A stretch of DNA of 64,000 bases from Richelia sp. UBA3308 (GCA_002361335.1 DESS01000316.1:42726-106725); one strand, 5' to 3'. Positions 1-8,725 are shown, counted from the stretch's first letter. Translations and numbers: made by a program. Notes: a model not told the origin generated them from the sequence alone.

Positions 1-591
1 GTCATAGCATCAACTGCACGACCGCGCTCTTCTTCTAATTCTTCGGGAATGGGCTTACCAGTTAATTCGCTGAGTTTCATCAAGAACTCATCTGTTCCGC
101 GAATACCCCAGGGGCTAACAACTTCAGTCTTTTGCTTCCACTCTTTCTCAATGAATTCGCGAGTCTTTGTAGTAGAGTGTGATTGCAAGCAAACTGTAGC
201 TTCAGCATTGCAAGAATCAGCAGCATCTTCCAACTTAGTACCCTTGGGATACATATTGAATTTACCATCGTTGGGTGCATCAACGTAGTCGGAGTTGTCA
301 GCCAACAAGGTATAATCGATACCCATCAAGGAAGCAATACGCTTAACTTCGCGCAAGTTACCAACGTAGGTGTCAAAACCAGGAATGATGTTGACTTTAC
401 CATTGGTTTTATCTTTCTTCTTACCTTGAGTAAGGTTAAGAAGAATACCTTTCAACATATTATCGTAGCCGGTAATATGAGAACCTACGAAGCTAGGAGT
501 GTGAGCAAAAGGTACGGGTAAATCTTCAGGAACTCCACCTTCGTTCTTAGCGTTGGTGATAAATGCACCCAAGTCGTCACCGATTACCTCC
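1..591 (-). CDS. nifK: nifK, downstream internal segment (cut by window edge)
   Basis: Beta subunit of the MoFe nitrogenase (component I), which carries the P-cluster with NifD. Read on the minus strand from 591, the segment gives IGDDLGAFI, then LPVPFAHTPSFVGSHITGYD, IIPGFDTYVGNLREVKRI and WGIRGTDEFLMKLSELTGKP, all recognisable NifK sequence. It holds codons 157 to about 350 of the restored gene and runs off the window at base 1, so the C-terminus is missing here. Its upstream boundary is the 7-bp repeat TACCTCC at 585-591, shared with 2479-2485. Removing E1, E2 and E3 places exactly 468 nt (156 codons) before base 584, so the frame is continuous. Confidence 0.97.
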
Positions 592-680
592 ATTGGTGAT
601 TGATTTAAAGCCCTAATATATCATAAACTGTTTACTCATAACCTTTTTACCTTAACTAAAAGTTCAAATATAACTTTTTT

Positions 681-701
681 TTTAGTCAACATTTAGTCAA
701 C
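681..701 (+). repeat. E1 proximal arm-like repeat pair
   Basis: TTTAGTCAAC occurs at 681-690 and 692-701, exactly 11 bp apart, ending 8 bp before the recombinase ATG. The first motif's A (684) lies 99 bp from the start of the core. The pair probably binds the recombinase (arm site) or controls its promoter. Confidence 0.6.
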
Positions 702-709
702 AACTATAA

Positions 710-2098
710 ATGAGTAACCAGAACATTTTCAGCGATTTTAATGTGCCGAACACTTCTGATGGAAGTTACAGGGGGCGTAGAAAAATAGCAGAGGAAACAG
801 AGAAACACTACGACATGAAGTTCAATGATAAATTGCTAGAAGTCAATCAGCGTCTGAAGTCTAGCAAAACAAAAGTAAGCATAGAAGCTACTAGAGGGGG
901 TATACAGCTTAGAGCTACGCTTCCTTTAAAGCCAGGAGACACTAGCAAACAAGGTAGAGATAAGAAACAATACAAGATTTCTTTAGCTATACCTGCAAAC
1001 TTTGATGGCTTAAAAACTGCTGAAGAGGAAGCTTACGAGCTTGGTAAGCTTATAGCTCGTCAAACTTTTACTTGGACTGACAAGTATCTTGGAGTTCAAG
1101 CTACCAAAAATAAAGGTATTACTTTTAGAGAATTCTATGAACAATTTGAAAAAAGGTATTTTGAAAAAAGGAAGCGGACAATAAAAAGCGAGAATAGTTT
1201 TAGAATTCATCAAAGCAGTTTTTCGACCTATTTACTCTCAGATGATGTAATATCAGTAACAAACATAATTAAAACTATTGATAAAATTGATAGTGATTTT
1301 GCAAAAAAACACGCTATAGCTGTTTCAAGAATAATAAAAAATGAATTAAATCTTGATATTGATTTTAGTCAGTATAAACTGAATTGCAAATCAAAAAAAA
1401 GAAACATACCAGATGATAAAACTATCCTTACTTCTATAAACAATTTTGAAGTAAGGTATTCAGAGCTTCCAAGAATGAATAGAAACTTAAGGGATTCCTG
1501 GAAATTACACAAATTAATTTATGGATTATTGGCAACTTATGGATTAAGACCAAGGGAAGTAATAAATAATCCAGACCTAGATTGGTTTATTTCACTAAAA
1601 AATAAACGAAATACTTTTAAAGTACATGAATCAAATAAAACTGGATACAGAGAAGTTTTGCCATTCGTACCTGAATGGGTTGAATTATTTGATTTAAAAA
1701 ATTTAGAAGCTATTAAGCTTCTTAAAGAAAAAGCCGCCGATTGGAGCAATGCTCGTGAGTTAACATCCAAAGTTCAATGGATAGCAGCGACTTTTAAAGT
1801 TAATAAAATACCATTTAGACCTTACGACTTAAGACACGCTTGTGCTATCCGAGCCCATTTACAAGGAATACCAATAAAAGCGGCAGCAGATAATTTAGGG
1901 CATACAGTTGAGATTCATACTAAAATTTATCAGCGTTGGTTCAGTCTAGAAAATAGAAACAAAGCTTTCGAGCAAACATTTGAAGAGTTATCTTCGTTTG
2001 ATAATTTAAAAGATGAAAATGCTAAACTACGACAAAGAAATGCTGAGTTAGAATTAGAAGTAGCAAGACTTAGGTTAATACAGCAAGCGAAGAGCTAA
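710..2098 (+). CDS. XisA/XisC-family tyrosine recombinase of E1
   Basis: A 462-aa site-specific recombinase that should excise E1 from nifK. Visible features: a variable N-terminal leader (DFNVPNTSDGSYRG); a conserved middle block (TLPLKPGD, KKQY, LKTAEEEAYELGKLIARQ); first catalytic Arg at about R280 (YGLRPREV); box II YDLRH with R375; LGH with H398; and nucleophile Tyr at about Y407 (KIYQRW). The position usually His in the HxxR motif is Tyr372, as in XisA/XisC relatives. The last 40 residues form a heptad-rich coiled coil. It is the only gene in its element. ATG 710 follows the paired 11-bp repeats, with no strong Shine-Dalgarno sequence. Confidence 0.93.
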   Translation: MSNQNIFSDFNVPNTSDGSYRGRRKIAEETEKHYDMKFNDKLLEVNQRLKSSKTKVSIEATRGGIQLRATLPLKPGDTSKQGRDKKQYKISLAIPANFDGLKTAEEEAYELGKLIARQTFTWTDKYLGVQATKNKGITFREFYEQFEKRYFEKRKRTIKSENSFRIHQSSFSTYLLSDDVISVTNIIKTIDKIDSDFAKKHAIAVSRIIKNELNLDIDFSQYKLNCKSKKRNIPDDKTILTSINNFEVRYSELPRMNRNLRDSWKLHKLIYGLLATYGLRPREVINNPDLDWFISLKNKRNTFKVHESNKTGYREVLPFVPEWVELFDLKNLEAIKLLKEKAADWSNARELTSKVQWIAATFKVNKIPFRPYDLRHACAIRAHLQGIPIKAAADNLGHTVEIHTKIYQRWFSLENRNKAFEQTFEELSSFDNLKDENAKLRQRNAELELEVARLRLIQQAKS

Positions 2099-2132
2099 CC
2101 GTAGATTCATCTTAATGCCCCATAGGATATTC

Positions 2133-2155
2133 AAGAGCCAATTTGGCTCTTTTTT
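2133..2155 (+). terminator. Rho-independent terminator of the E1 recombinase
   Basis: Perfect stem AAGAGCCAA/TTGGCTCTT followed by a T run, 35 bp after the recombinase stop. Confidence 0.85.
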
Positions 2156-2320
2156 ATTGATGATTTAGCAATTTATCGCCTGAAAAGCCTATTATTAGCT
2201 TGGCGTTTGTATTAATTAGCGAAAGTTGTAATACCTGTTGAATGATTTGATTAACTTGAGAAAATCTCTTAGTTAAATCATTAAAATTTTGATCATTATT
2301 TTTATCCTTAAATTTTAAAA

Positions 2321-2414
2321 TCAGTCAACTACTAGTCAATTTTTTTTAATTCGTTTTAGTTTTTCAGTTTACTTTCTACGTTGCTAGTTTAGCTATTTTA
2401 GTCAACTATTAGTC
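2321..2414 (+). repeat. E1 distal arm-like repeats (two pairs)
   Basis: AGTCAA occurs at 2323 and 2334 (11 bp apart). A second pair, TTTAGTCAAC at 2397-2406 and TATTAGTC at 2407-2414, has its AGTC starts at 2400 and 2411. These match the proximal motif of the same element. The A at 2400 is 79 bp before the distal core at 2479. There is no gene between 2099 and 2478. Confidence 0.6.
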
Positions 2415-2478
2415 TAGGATTTACTTAACATGCCTGTAATCATTGCTTAGAGGAGCTTTGAGCCTATACGTTTATAGG

Positions 2479-2661
2479 TACCTCCGCCATACAAGTAGTG
2501 GAAACAGCAATCATTTTAGGCTCATAAAGCTTATAAGCATTAGTCAAGCCATCGATCATGTTTTTCAAACCACCGAATACCGCAGCATCCTCAGTCATAG
2601 AGGAAGAAACAGCGGAGAAAGGTTCTTTAAAGTGACGGGTTAAGTGGGTACGGAAGTATGC
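2479..2661 (-). CDS. nifK: nifK internal segment between E1 and E2
   Basis: Read on the minus strand this gives [35 protein letters not shown]... and ends in STTCMAEV. It contains the NifK region with the conserved TEDAAVFGG and TTCMAEV motifs (the latter with a P-cluster cysteine). The unique part between core repeats is 2486-2646 (161 nt). An apparent ATG at 2664 is element DNA read into the exon and is not a start codon. Confidence 0.96.
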
Positions 2662-2750
2662 CATTTATATTTAAAAGTTATTTGAGAGTAAAATGTTTAG
2701 GAAAAACACTTTAATTATGTTAAATGTTCAGCTAGAGCAAAAAAATAATT

Positions 2751-2767
2751 AGTGTACTTTTAGTGTA
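2751..2767 (+). repeat. E2 proximal arm-like repeat pair
   Basis: AGTGTA at 2751-2756 and 2762-2767, 11 bp apart, ending 3 bp before the recombinase ATG and about 100 bp from the likely core start. Confidence 0.55.
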
Positions 2768-2770
2768 AAA

Positions 2771-4159
2771 ATGAAAGATATACAGGGTGAAGTTTTTTAT
2801 GATTTCGAGCCTCCAGCTACTACGGATGGCAGTTATCTGGGTCAAAAAAAGCATACAGATGCAACTAAAAAACACCTGCAAATGAAATTTGAGCAAGAAC
2901 TAGCACAAGTCAATCAGCGATTAAAGTCAGGAAACACAAAAGTAAGTATAGAATCAAGAAAAGGAACTATTCAGTTACGTGCGACTTTACCCTTGAAACC
3001 AGATGATAATCATCCAAAAGGTAAAGACAAAAAGCAATACACTATAAGTCTTGGTATACCTGCAAACTTTGATGGATTAAAAACTGCTGAGGAAGAAGCA
3101 TACGAATTGGGTAAATTAATCGCTCGTCAAACTTTTACTTGGACGGATAAATATCTAGGAGTTCAAGCAAGGAAAAATGAAGGTATTACTTTTGATGAAT
3201 TTTTCCAGGAATTTGAAAAATATTATTTTAAAACTAGGAAAAGAACGCTCAAAAGTGAAGGTACATTTTTGAATTATCAGAGAAGAGCTAAAACTGTATT
3301 TAGAGGAAAAGAGATAATTACAGAAAGAACTGTAAAAGAAAAAATTAATCAAGTTGAGTATGAAGCTTCAAAACGGATTGTAGTTACTGTTGGTAAGATA
3401 ATTTTAAATTGCTTAGACATAAAAGCAGATATGTCTGGATTGATTCCCAAACACGAGCCTCGCATCAGAGATATTCCTGATGATGACAAAATTATCAAAA
3501 ATTATCAAAAATTTCAGCAGCATTTTTTACAAAATGTCAAAGGTCAAAAAAAATACGAAAACAACTGGAAACTTTATCAGCTTATTTATGGACTTTTAGC
3601 TACATATGGATTGCGGCCTAGAGAAGTCGTGAACAATCCAGATTTACAATGGTTTGTTGACAAAAATAACATAAAAAATACTTTTAAGGTACATAACTCA
3701 AATAAAACTGGATACAGAGAAGTTTTGCCATTTGTACCTGAATGGATAGAATTATTTGAACTAAAAGAACCTCAATCTTTAAAAATGCTCGAAGAATATA
3801 GCTTTAAAGATGGTTTAGCTAGTCAATTAGCAGCTAAAACAAATAACATCGCAGGAACATTTAAAAGAAGTGGAATAGAGTTTGTTCCTTATGATTTACG
3901 TCATGCTTGTGCTATCCGAGGGCATTTACAGGGACTACCAATTAAAGCAGCTGCTGATAATTTAGGACACAGCATTGATGAACATACTAAAACTTATCAA
4001 CGCTGGTTCGGACTTGAAAATAGATACAAAGCTTTTAACCAGACTTTTGAAAATTTGTCCGAACTAGATAAATTCAAGGATGAAAATGCTCAATTAAAAA
4101 AACGTATTACTGAATTAGAAACTGAACTTGCAAGATATAAATTAAATAAAATGATGTAA
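2771..4159 (+). CDS. XisA/XisC-family tyrosine recombinase of E2
   Basis: A 462-aa recombinase, presumed specific for E2. It has the same layout as the E1 enzyme: leader (DFEPPATTDGSYLG), conserved TLPLKPDD and LKTAEEEAYELGKLIARQ block, YGLRPREV (first Arg), PYDLRHACAIRGH with R377 and Tyr instead of His three residues before it, LGH (H400), and nucleophile Y409 in TYQRWF. The C-terminal coiled coil starts at about residue 430. The central part (residues about 170-290) and the leader differ most from the paralogues and are where site choice probably resides. No frameshift or stop, so the enzyme appears functional. Confidence 0.93.
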   Translation: MKDIQGEVFYDFEPPATTDGSYLGQKKHTDATKKHLQMKFEQELAQVNQRLKSGNTKVSIESRKGTIQLRATLPLKPDDNHPKGKDKKQYTISLGIPANFDGLKTAEEEAYELGKLIARQTFTWTDKYLGVQARKNEGITFDEFFQEFEKYYFKTRKRTLKSEGTFLNYQRRAKTVFRGKEIITERTVKEKINQVEYEASKRIVVTVGKIILNCLDIKADMSGLIPKHEPRIRDIPDDDKIIKNYQKFQQHFLQNVKGQKKYENNWKLYQLIYGLLATYGLRPREVVNNPDLQWFVDKNNIKNTFKVHNSNKTGYREVLPFVPEWIELFELKEPQSLKMLEEYSFKDGLASQLAAKTNNIAGTFKRSGIEFVPYDLRHACAIRGHLQGLPIKAAADNLGHSIDEHTKTYQRWFGLENRYKAFNQTFENLSELDKFKDENAQLKKRITELETELARYKLNKMM

Positions 4160-4294
4160 TTTTGATTCCTTACAAGACTCTTAATCGCTCTCACTATGAA
4201 AGAGTGGAGCTACTACTACAAAGCCAACCGGTGGGGTGGCTTAATTTGGCGGATTATTATAAAGAAATGGTATTCAATATATCCCTTTTTACAG

Positions 4295-4321
4295 AGTAGG
4301 CATTTTAAGCCTACTTTTTTT
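4295..4321 (+). terminator. Terminator of the E2 recombinase
   Basis: Stem AGTAGGC/GCCTACT with an 8-base loop, then a T run. Confidence 0.8.
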
Positions 4322-4420
4322 ATGAATTAAACTCCCATAAAAGGGCTTAAGCTATCTCATCTGCAGTCCTACAATACTTATATATTTTTGATTTATATGT
4401 ACTTGTTTTAAGTTTAGTAT

Positions 4421-4519
4421 TTAGTGAAAAAATAGTGTTAAACAAAAGCAAGTAATTCTAGTTTTTTCATTGAAATTTACTTTCTAATAGCAAGAGGTTT
4501 TAGTGAAAAAACAGTGAAT
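4421..4519 (+). repeat. E2 distal arm-like repeats (two pairs)
   Basis: AGTGAAA at 4423 and AGTGTTA at 4434; AGTGAAA at 4502 and AGTGAAT at 4513. Each pair is 11 bp apart and the pairs are 79 bp apart. A4502 is 79 bp before CGGAAGT at 4581. The rest of 4160-4576 holds only the terminator and a weak stem near 4220-4250. Confidence 0.55.
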
Positions 4520-4576
4520 AATAAAATAAAACTTGATATATAGCCTTTTATGACAAAAAATTTCAAAATATCAATT

Positions 4577-4614
4577 GGTACGGAAGTATGCTACACAACC
4601 TTGAGAGCCTTGGA
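4577..4614 (-). CDS. nifK: nifK micro-segment between E2 and E3
   Basis: The unique nif DNA between the core repeats of E2 and E3 is only 14 bp (4592-4605), or 38 bp with both repeats. On the minus strand it reads Q-G-S-Q-G-C-V-A-Y in the NifK frame, joining ...LPFVQG upstream to AYFRTH downstream. It fits the expected NifK sequence FVQGSQGCVAYFRTH and keeps the frame (285 nt to its end, 300 nt with the E2 core). Confidence 0.93.
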
Positions 4615-4705
4615 ACTATGGTTTATTTATAGCATTAAAAAAGCTAAAATGTTTGTCAAGAACATACTTCATTTAAAGTTAGTTCAAGTAAAACATTCTG
4701 TTTTT

Positions 4706-4723
4706 TTTAAGCTAAATTTAAGC
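4706..4723 (+). repeat. E3 proximal arm-like repeat pair
   Basis: TTTAAGC at 4706-4712 and 4717-4723, exactly 11 bp apart, just before the GTG start. The motif's AAGC starts 103 bp from the core start. Confidence 0.55.
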
Positions 4724-4731
4724 CAAAAAAA

Positions 4732-6123
4732 GTGAAAGACATACAGGATAAAGTTTTCAGCGATTTTGAAGTTCCTAGCACTTCTGATGGAACTTATAGG
4801 GGTATGAAGAATATCTCAGACGAGACGAAAAAACATTTCGATATGAAATTTGAAGAGGAATTGCTCAAAATTAATCAAAGACTAAAAGCTAGCAAAACCA
4901 AAGTCACATTAAAGGTAACGGGAGGAAGCATACAGTTAGTAGCTACACTTCCACTAAAACCCGGTGACACTCACAAGCAAGGAAAATTTAAAAAGCAATA
5001 CAAAATATCATTAGGGATACCAGCTAGCTTTGACGGGTTAAAAACCGCAGAAGAAGAAGCTTATGAATTAGGTAAGCTAATCGCTCGTCAAATTTTTGAA
5101 TGGACTGATAAATATTTAGGAAAACAAGCTTTAAAAAACAAAAATATTACTTATGATGAATTTTACAGTCAATTAGAAGATAAATATTTTAGTAGAAGAA
5201 AGAAAACATTAAAAAGTGAGCATACTTTTCATAGTTTAAGATATTCATTCCATAAAGCTTTGATGGGTGATGAAGTCATAAATATTGATACTTTAAAGAA
5301 AAGAATATTATCTACACAAGAAGCATATACCCGGAATAAAACCATTAGGGCTGTTGATTTTATTTGTAAAGAATTACAGATTGAAGCAAATTTTAATGAC
5401 TTAAAATTAAAGCAAAAACCAAAACAAAGAGATATACCTAGCGATAAAATTATAGTTGAATCAATTTCATTATTTGATAAAAGAATAAACGAAATATCTC
5501 GATATGGTAGTAATACCATACCTAAAAATAGAGCTGTGAAGTTTATATACAAACTATTAGCTATTTATGGCTTACGTCCTAGAGAAATAGTTAATCATCC
5601 AGATTTAGACTGGTTAATGTCATCTGAAAATAAATACAATACTTTTAAAGTACATGAATCAAATAAAACTGGATACAGAGAAGTTTTTCCATTTGTACCT
5701 GAATGGATTGAACTTTTTGATTTTAAAAATGATTGTGAAGGATGTGAAGCATTAAAATCATTTTCTATCTGGAAAGATGAAAGACAGCTTACTGATAAAG
5801 TTAGTGTTATATCAAAATATTTCTCCAGAACTAAAATACCTTTTGTTCCTTACGATTTACGTCACGCTTGCGCTATTCGCGCACATTTGCAAGGGGTTCC
5901 GATAAAAGCTGCTGCTGATAATTTAGGTCATACAGTTGAAGAGCATACTAAGACTTATCAGCGATGGTTCAGCCTCGAAAATAGACGTACTGCATTTACT
6001 CAAACTTTTGCAGAAATTAATGAGATTGAAGAATTAAAAGATGAAATTGCAGTTTTACGTCAAACTAACGCTCGGTTAGAGGTAGAGTTAACAAGATTAC
6101 GTTTAAGTCTAAATATGAAATAA
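4732..6123 (+). CDS. XisA/XisC-family tyrosine recombinase of E3
   Basis: A 463-aa recombinase with a GTG start (4732). The next residues, KDIQDKVFSDFEVPSTSDGTYRG, align with the starts of the paralogues, which supports GTG over any later ATG. Catalytic residues: first Arg in YGLRPREI, R377 in PYDLRHACAIRAH (Tyr at the usual His position), H400 in LGH and Y409 in TYQRWF. The C-terminal coiled coil (LKDEIAVLRQTNARLEVEL) is intact. Sole gene of E3. The role is inferred from the XisA family and its position. Confidence 0.92.
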   Translation: MKDIQDKVFSDFEVPSTSDGTYRGMKNISDETKKHFDMKFEEELLKINQRLKASKTKVTLKVTGGSIQLVATLPLKPGDTHKQGKFKKQYKISLGIPASFDGLKTAEEEAYELGKLIARQIFEWTDKYLGKQALKNKNITYDEFYSQLEDKYFSRRKKTLKSEHTFHSLRYSFHKALMGDEVINIDTLKKRILSTQEAYTRNKTIRAVDFICKELQIEANFNDLKLKQKPKQRDIPSDKIIVESISLFDKRINEISRYGSNTIPKNRAVKFIYKLLAIYGLRPREIVNHPDLDWLMSSENKYNTFKVHESNKTGYREVFPFVPEWIELFDFKNDCEGCEALKSFSIWKDERQLTDKVSVISKYFSRTKIPFVPYDLRHACAIRAHLQGVPIKAAADNLGHTVEEHTKTYQRWFSLENRRTAFTQTFAEINEIEELKDEIAVLRQTNARLEVELTRLRLSLNMK

Positions 6124-6175
6124 TTAGTAATTCATAATTCATAATTCAGGCAGGGCGGAATTACTAATTATAAAT

Positions 6176-6220
6176 TATCAATTATGTTGGACCCCCGGAT
6201 TTATCCGTGGGGTAATAATT
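6176..6220. repeat. Hairpin repeat downstream of the E3 recombinase
   Basis: GGACCCCCGGATTTATCCGTGGGGT forms a short G+C-rich stem in AT-rich flanks made of TAATTATAAATTAT-type inverted repeats (6121-6245). It may terminate the recombinase transcript, although no strong T run follows. Confidence 0.4.
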
Positions 6221-6372
6221 ATGAATTAATAATTATAAATTATGATTGAGAGAGAGGGCTTGACCTTTCTTTTTTTGACAATTTACTTAAATATTTATAC
6301 GTAAATATTTATTATTGTTCTCAATAAACATTATAAAAATTATTTTTATCTGTTTCTAATTCATCGATGGAA

Positions 6373-6470
6373 TAAAGCAAATTTTAAGCAAAGTAATTTA
6401 TATATTATATTTAATGTTTTAACTGATTTTGATAGTAAAACAACAGTTAGTTAGAAAGCAATATTTAAGC
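6373..6470 (+). repeat. E3 distal arm-like repeats (two pairs)
   Basis: AAGC starts at 6375 and 6386 and again at 6456 and 6467; both pairs are 11 bp apart, the stronger copies reading TTTAAGC. A6456 is 79 bp before the distal core at 6535, the same distance as in E1 and E7. Confidence 0.55.
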
Positions 6471-6534
6471 AACTACTCTGGCAGAAATTATTAAAGCTTA
6501 TTTGATAATAAGTGTTTTAAGATTATAGAATTTA

Positions 6535-6805
6535 AGCCTTGGACAAAAGGTAAAGTACCTTCAAAACCAGCAGCAGCGTAGATTGCTCCCAAAGGTTGAC
6601 AACCTTTAGCAGGGTTAACAGTTAAAGCTTCACGAGCAAAGTTCTTTTCACGATATTCCCAAGACTTAGTCCATTCTGCAACTTTTTTGACTTCTTCGGG
6701 ATCGTGTCCACCTTCAAACTTTTTCTTATTTTGGAAAAGTTCTTGGTATTCCGGCTGGTGAAACAGCTCTACGTGGTCTTGAATTTTTTCTGAATTCTGT
6801 GGCAT
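6535..6805 (-). CDS. nifK: nifK 5' segment with start codon
   Basis: Begins with [20 protein letters not shown] at ATG 6805 and reads through [47 protein letters not shown], the standard NifK N-terminus with the conserved P-cluster cysteine in KGCQP. A GGAGATA sequence just upstream serves as the ribosome-binding site. The residues after FVQG in the unexcised DNA (LNSII...) come from E3. nifK follows nifD by 119 bp and belongs to the same operon. Confidence 0.97.
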
Positions 6806-6864
6806 TATGTATCTCCAAGCTTGCTGAATAGATTAGCAGTTTATGAATAATAGTGATTGGTTTT

Positions 6865-6912
6865 ATAGGGGATAAGGAACAGAAAACAGCGATTACTGTT
6901 CCTATTCCCTAT
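6865..6912. promoter_or_regulatory. Stem-loop in the nifD-nifK spacer
   Basis: Long inverted repeat ATAGGGGATAAGGAACAG / CTGTTCCTATTCCCTAT in the 119-bp spacer between the nifD stop and the nifK start. It could stabilise or process the nif mRNA; there is no T run for termination. Confidence 0.6.
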
Positions 6913-6924
6913 TTCCGGCAATCC

Positions 6925-7072
6925 CTAAGCAGCAACTGCTTCTGTAGCAGCAGCTTTTTCTTGCTTCCAAGGAGTTCCAATCAATTTCCAGGAAGGATTG
7001 TTAATTGCTAAATCCATGTCACGAGCGAAGATAGCAAAGCCATCATAACCGTGATAAGGACCGGAGTAATTC
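6925..7072 (-). CDS. nifD: nifD 3' segment with stop codon
   Basis: Last 45 codons of the MoFe protein alpha subunit: [34 protein letters not shown] followed by an Ala-rich tail and TAG (6925-6927). The segment contains the conserved [13 protein letters not shown] region near the FeMo-cofactor His ligand. Upstream it meets E4 at CGGAGTAATTC (7062-7072). With E4 to E7 removed, nifD totals 1,500 nt, which validates all four junctions. Confidence 0.97.
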
Positions 7073-7307
7073 TTTTTATGGTTTAAAAAAAACGGATATT
7101 TAATGTTTTTTATGAACTATGTAATTATGAAACATTGTTTTTATATTACATATATATATTGAGCTATTGTTTATTTTTAAATAATAAATTTCCACTCATT
7201 TTTTTGAAATTATCTCACATTCATGGTGTAATAATTTAGTTATTGAGGTGATTCTATTTGTTGTTTAATCCGAATAAATCGGAGACATTACAGTGGTATA
7301 AATTTCG

Positions 7308-7340
7308 ATTTTTGATATATTTTTGATACATTTTTGATTG
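7308..7340 (+). repeat. Three 11-bp-spaced repeats upstream of xisA
   Basis: TTTTTGATA-type motifs with G at 7314, 7325 and 7336, exactly 11 bp apart, 33-59 bp before the xisA ATG. They resemble the arm-like pairs of the small elements but lie about 250 bp from the core. TTGATA copies near the other end (15841 and 15865) are not 11 bp apart. Confidence 0.5.
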
Positions 7341-7372
7341 ATATTTACAAGTATAACGTCGCAAAATAGTAT

Positions 7373-8662
7373 ATGAGTGAAGAACTGTCATCAGAATTAA
7401 AAAAAGTAAACCAACGTTTAAAATCAGCAAAAACAAAGATTACAATTAGAGAATCTAATGGAAGTTTACAATTACGTGGAACATTACCCATTAAACCGGG
7501 AGATAAAGATACTAGGGGAACGGGAAGAAAGCAATACAATATTAGTTTAAATATTCCTGCTAATTTAGATGGTTTAAGAACCGCTGAAGAGGAAGCTCAG
7601 GAGTTGGGAAAATTAATTGCTCGTAAAATATTTGTATGGAATGATAAATATTTAGGAAAACTAGCAATAAGAAAAGATTGTAAAACTGTTGGTGAATTAT
7701 TAGAAATATTTGAAACAGAATATTTTAACACTCATAAACGTACTACGAAAAGCGAGCATAGTTTTTTTTATTATTTTACTAGAACCAAGCGATTTACTAA
7801 TCAACAAGACTTAGCAACTCCTGAAAATTTGATAAATTCAATTGAAAAAATCGACACAGAATGGTCAAAATATAATGCAGCTAGAGCGATATCTGTATTT
7901 TGTCAAACATTCAAAATCGATATTGATTTATCTAAATATTCTAAAATGCCTAAAAATAATTCCCGGAAGATACCAACTGATGCAGAAATATCTACAGGGT
8001 ATCTCAACTTTACAGATTACCTCAAAACTAGAGGTAAACAAGTTAATCAAAATGTCAAAGATAGCTGGCAATTATGGCGTTGGACGTATGGAATGTTAGC
8101 AGTATTTGGCTTACGTCCACGAGAATTGTTTACGAATCCTAATATTGACTGGTGGTTGAGTAAAGATAATATAGATATGACATGGAAGGTCGATTTTGAT
8201 TGTAAAACAGGGGAAAGAGAAGCATTACCTTTATATAAACAATGGATTGTCGATTTTGATTTAAGAAACCCTAAATATTTAGAAATGCTAGTGAATGTTA
8301 TTAATCAAAAAGATAAAAATAATCATGGACAGATAACAGCATTGACACAGCGAATTAGTTGGTGGTTTCGCAAAATAGGATTAGATTTTAAACCCTACGA
8401 TTTACGTCATGCCTGGGCAATCCGGGCACATATCATCGGAATTCCCATCAAAGCAGCTGCTGATAATTTAGGTCATAGCGTACAAGTTCATACTCAAACT
8501 TATCAACGTTGGTTTTCATTAGATATGCGGAAGTTGGCGATTAATCAAGCTTTGAGTAAGAGGAATGAGTTTGAGGTGGTTAAGGGAGAGAATTTAGAGT
8601 TGAAGATGGAGAATGAAAGATTGAAGTTGGAAGTTGATAAGTTAAGGATGGAGAGAATTTAG
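7373..8662 (+). CDS. xisA: XisA, nifD-element site-specific recombinase
   Basis: A 429-aa tyrosine recombinase for excision of E4 during heterocyst formation. It lacks the about 35-residue leader (DF.VP.TSDGSY) of the small-element paralogues and starts near their residue 40 (SSELKKVNQRLKSAKTKITI). It keeps TLPIKPGD, LRTAEEEAQELGKLIARK, FGLRPREL, YDLRHAWAIRAH (R345, Tyr in place of His), LGH and nucleophile Y377 (TYQRWF). It ends in a strong coiled coil (LKMENERLKLEVDKLRME). The stop codon lies in the first unit of a GAATTTA tandem repeat. Its position next to the nifD core identifies it as XisA rather than XisC. Confidence 0.93.
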   Translation: MSEELSSELKKVNQRLKSAKTKITIRESNGSLQLRGTLPIKPGDKDTRGTGRKQYNISLNIPANLDGLRTAEEEAQELGKLIARKIFVWNDKYLGKLAIRKDCKTVGELLEIFETEYFNTHKRTTKSEHSFFYYFTRTKRFTNQQDLATPENLINSIEKIDTEWSKYNAARAISVFCQTFKIDIDLSKYSKMPKNNSRKIPTDAEISTGYLNFTDYLKTRGKQVNQNVKDSWQLWRWTYGMLAVFGLRPRELFTNPNIDWWLSKDNIDMTWKVDFDCKTGEREALPLYKQWIVDFDLRNPKYLEMLVNVINQKDKNNHGQITALTQRISWWFRKIGLDFKPYDLRHAWAIRAHIIGIPIKAAADNLGHSVQVHTQTYQRWFSLDMRKLAINQALSKRNEFEVVKGENLELKMENERLKLEVDKLRMERI

Positions 8663-8725
8663 AATTTAGAATTTAGAATTTAGAATTTAAAATTTAAAAT
8701 TTAGAATTTAGAATTTAGAATTTAG
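8655..8725. repeat. 7-bp tandem repeat after xisA
   Basis: About nine copies of GAATTTA (some reading AAATTTA) in tandem, beginning at the xisA stop codon. A simple AT-rich repeat, probably from replication slippage. Confidence 0.85.

Larger units (their letters stand above)
585..2485 (+). mobile_element. E1: minimal nifK excision element (1,894 bp)
   Basis: Insertion inside nifK between the codons for CMAEV and IGDDL. It is bounded by TACCTCC at 585-591 and 2479-2485; one copy stays after excision and the NifK frame is restored exactly. The left junction has 8-bp inverted arms (TCACCGAT / ATTGGTGA, one mismatch) around the 7-bp core, the form expected of a tyrosine recombinase crossover site. 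The only gene is the recombinase at 710-2098. Short TTTAGTCAAC-type motifs in pairs 11 bp apart lie at both ends. Excision during heterocyst differentiation is inferred from the known nifD and hupL elements. Confidence 0.93.
2647..4591 (+). mobile_element. E2: minimal nifK excision element (1,930 bp)
   Basis: Second nifK element, bounded by the 15-bp perfect direct repeat GGTACGGAAGTATGC at 2647-2661 and 4577-4591, the longest core repeat in the cluster. Excision joins CVAYFRTH of NifK in frame. It carries one recombinase (2771-4159), a terminator and three 11-bp-spaced motif pairs. Distances from the arm-like motifs suggest that the crossover lies in CGGAAGT (2651-2657 and 4581-4587). Confidence 0.93.
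4606..6543 (+). mobile_element. E3: minimal nifK excision element (1,929 bp)
   Basis: Third nifK element, bounded by AGCCTTGGA at 4606-4614 and 6535-6543. Excision joins FVQG to SQGCV of NifK in frame. It carries one recombinase (4732-6123) and three pairs of 11-bp-spaced AAGC motifs. The AT-rich stretch 6124-6534 holds direct and inverted copies of an AATTCATAATTC-like sequence and no gene. Confidence 0.92.

Noticed and set aside
2464..2664. Apparent independent 66-aa gene ([12 protein letters not shown]...) on the minus strand
   Set aside because: It is the nifK segment between E1 and E2; its Met codon is created by E2 DNA next to the repeat.
4550..4735. 61-aa plus-strand reading frame across the E2/E3 boundary
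   Set aside because: It spans the nifK micro-segment antisense and is AT-rich junk without a ribosome-binding site.
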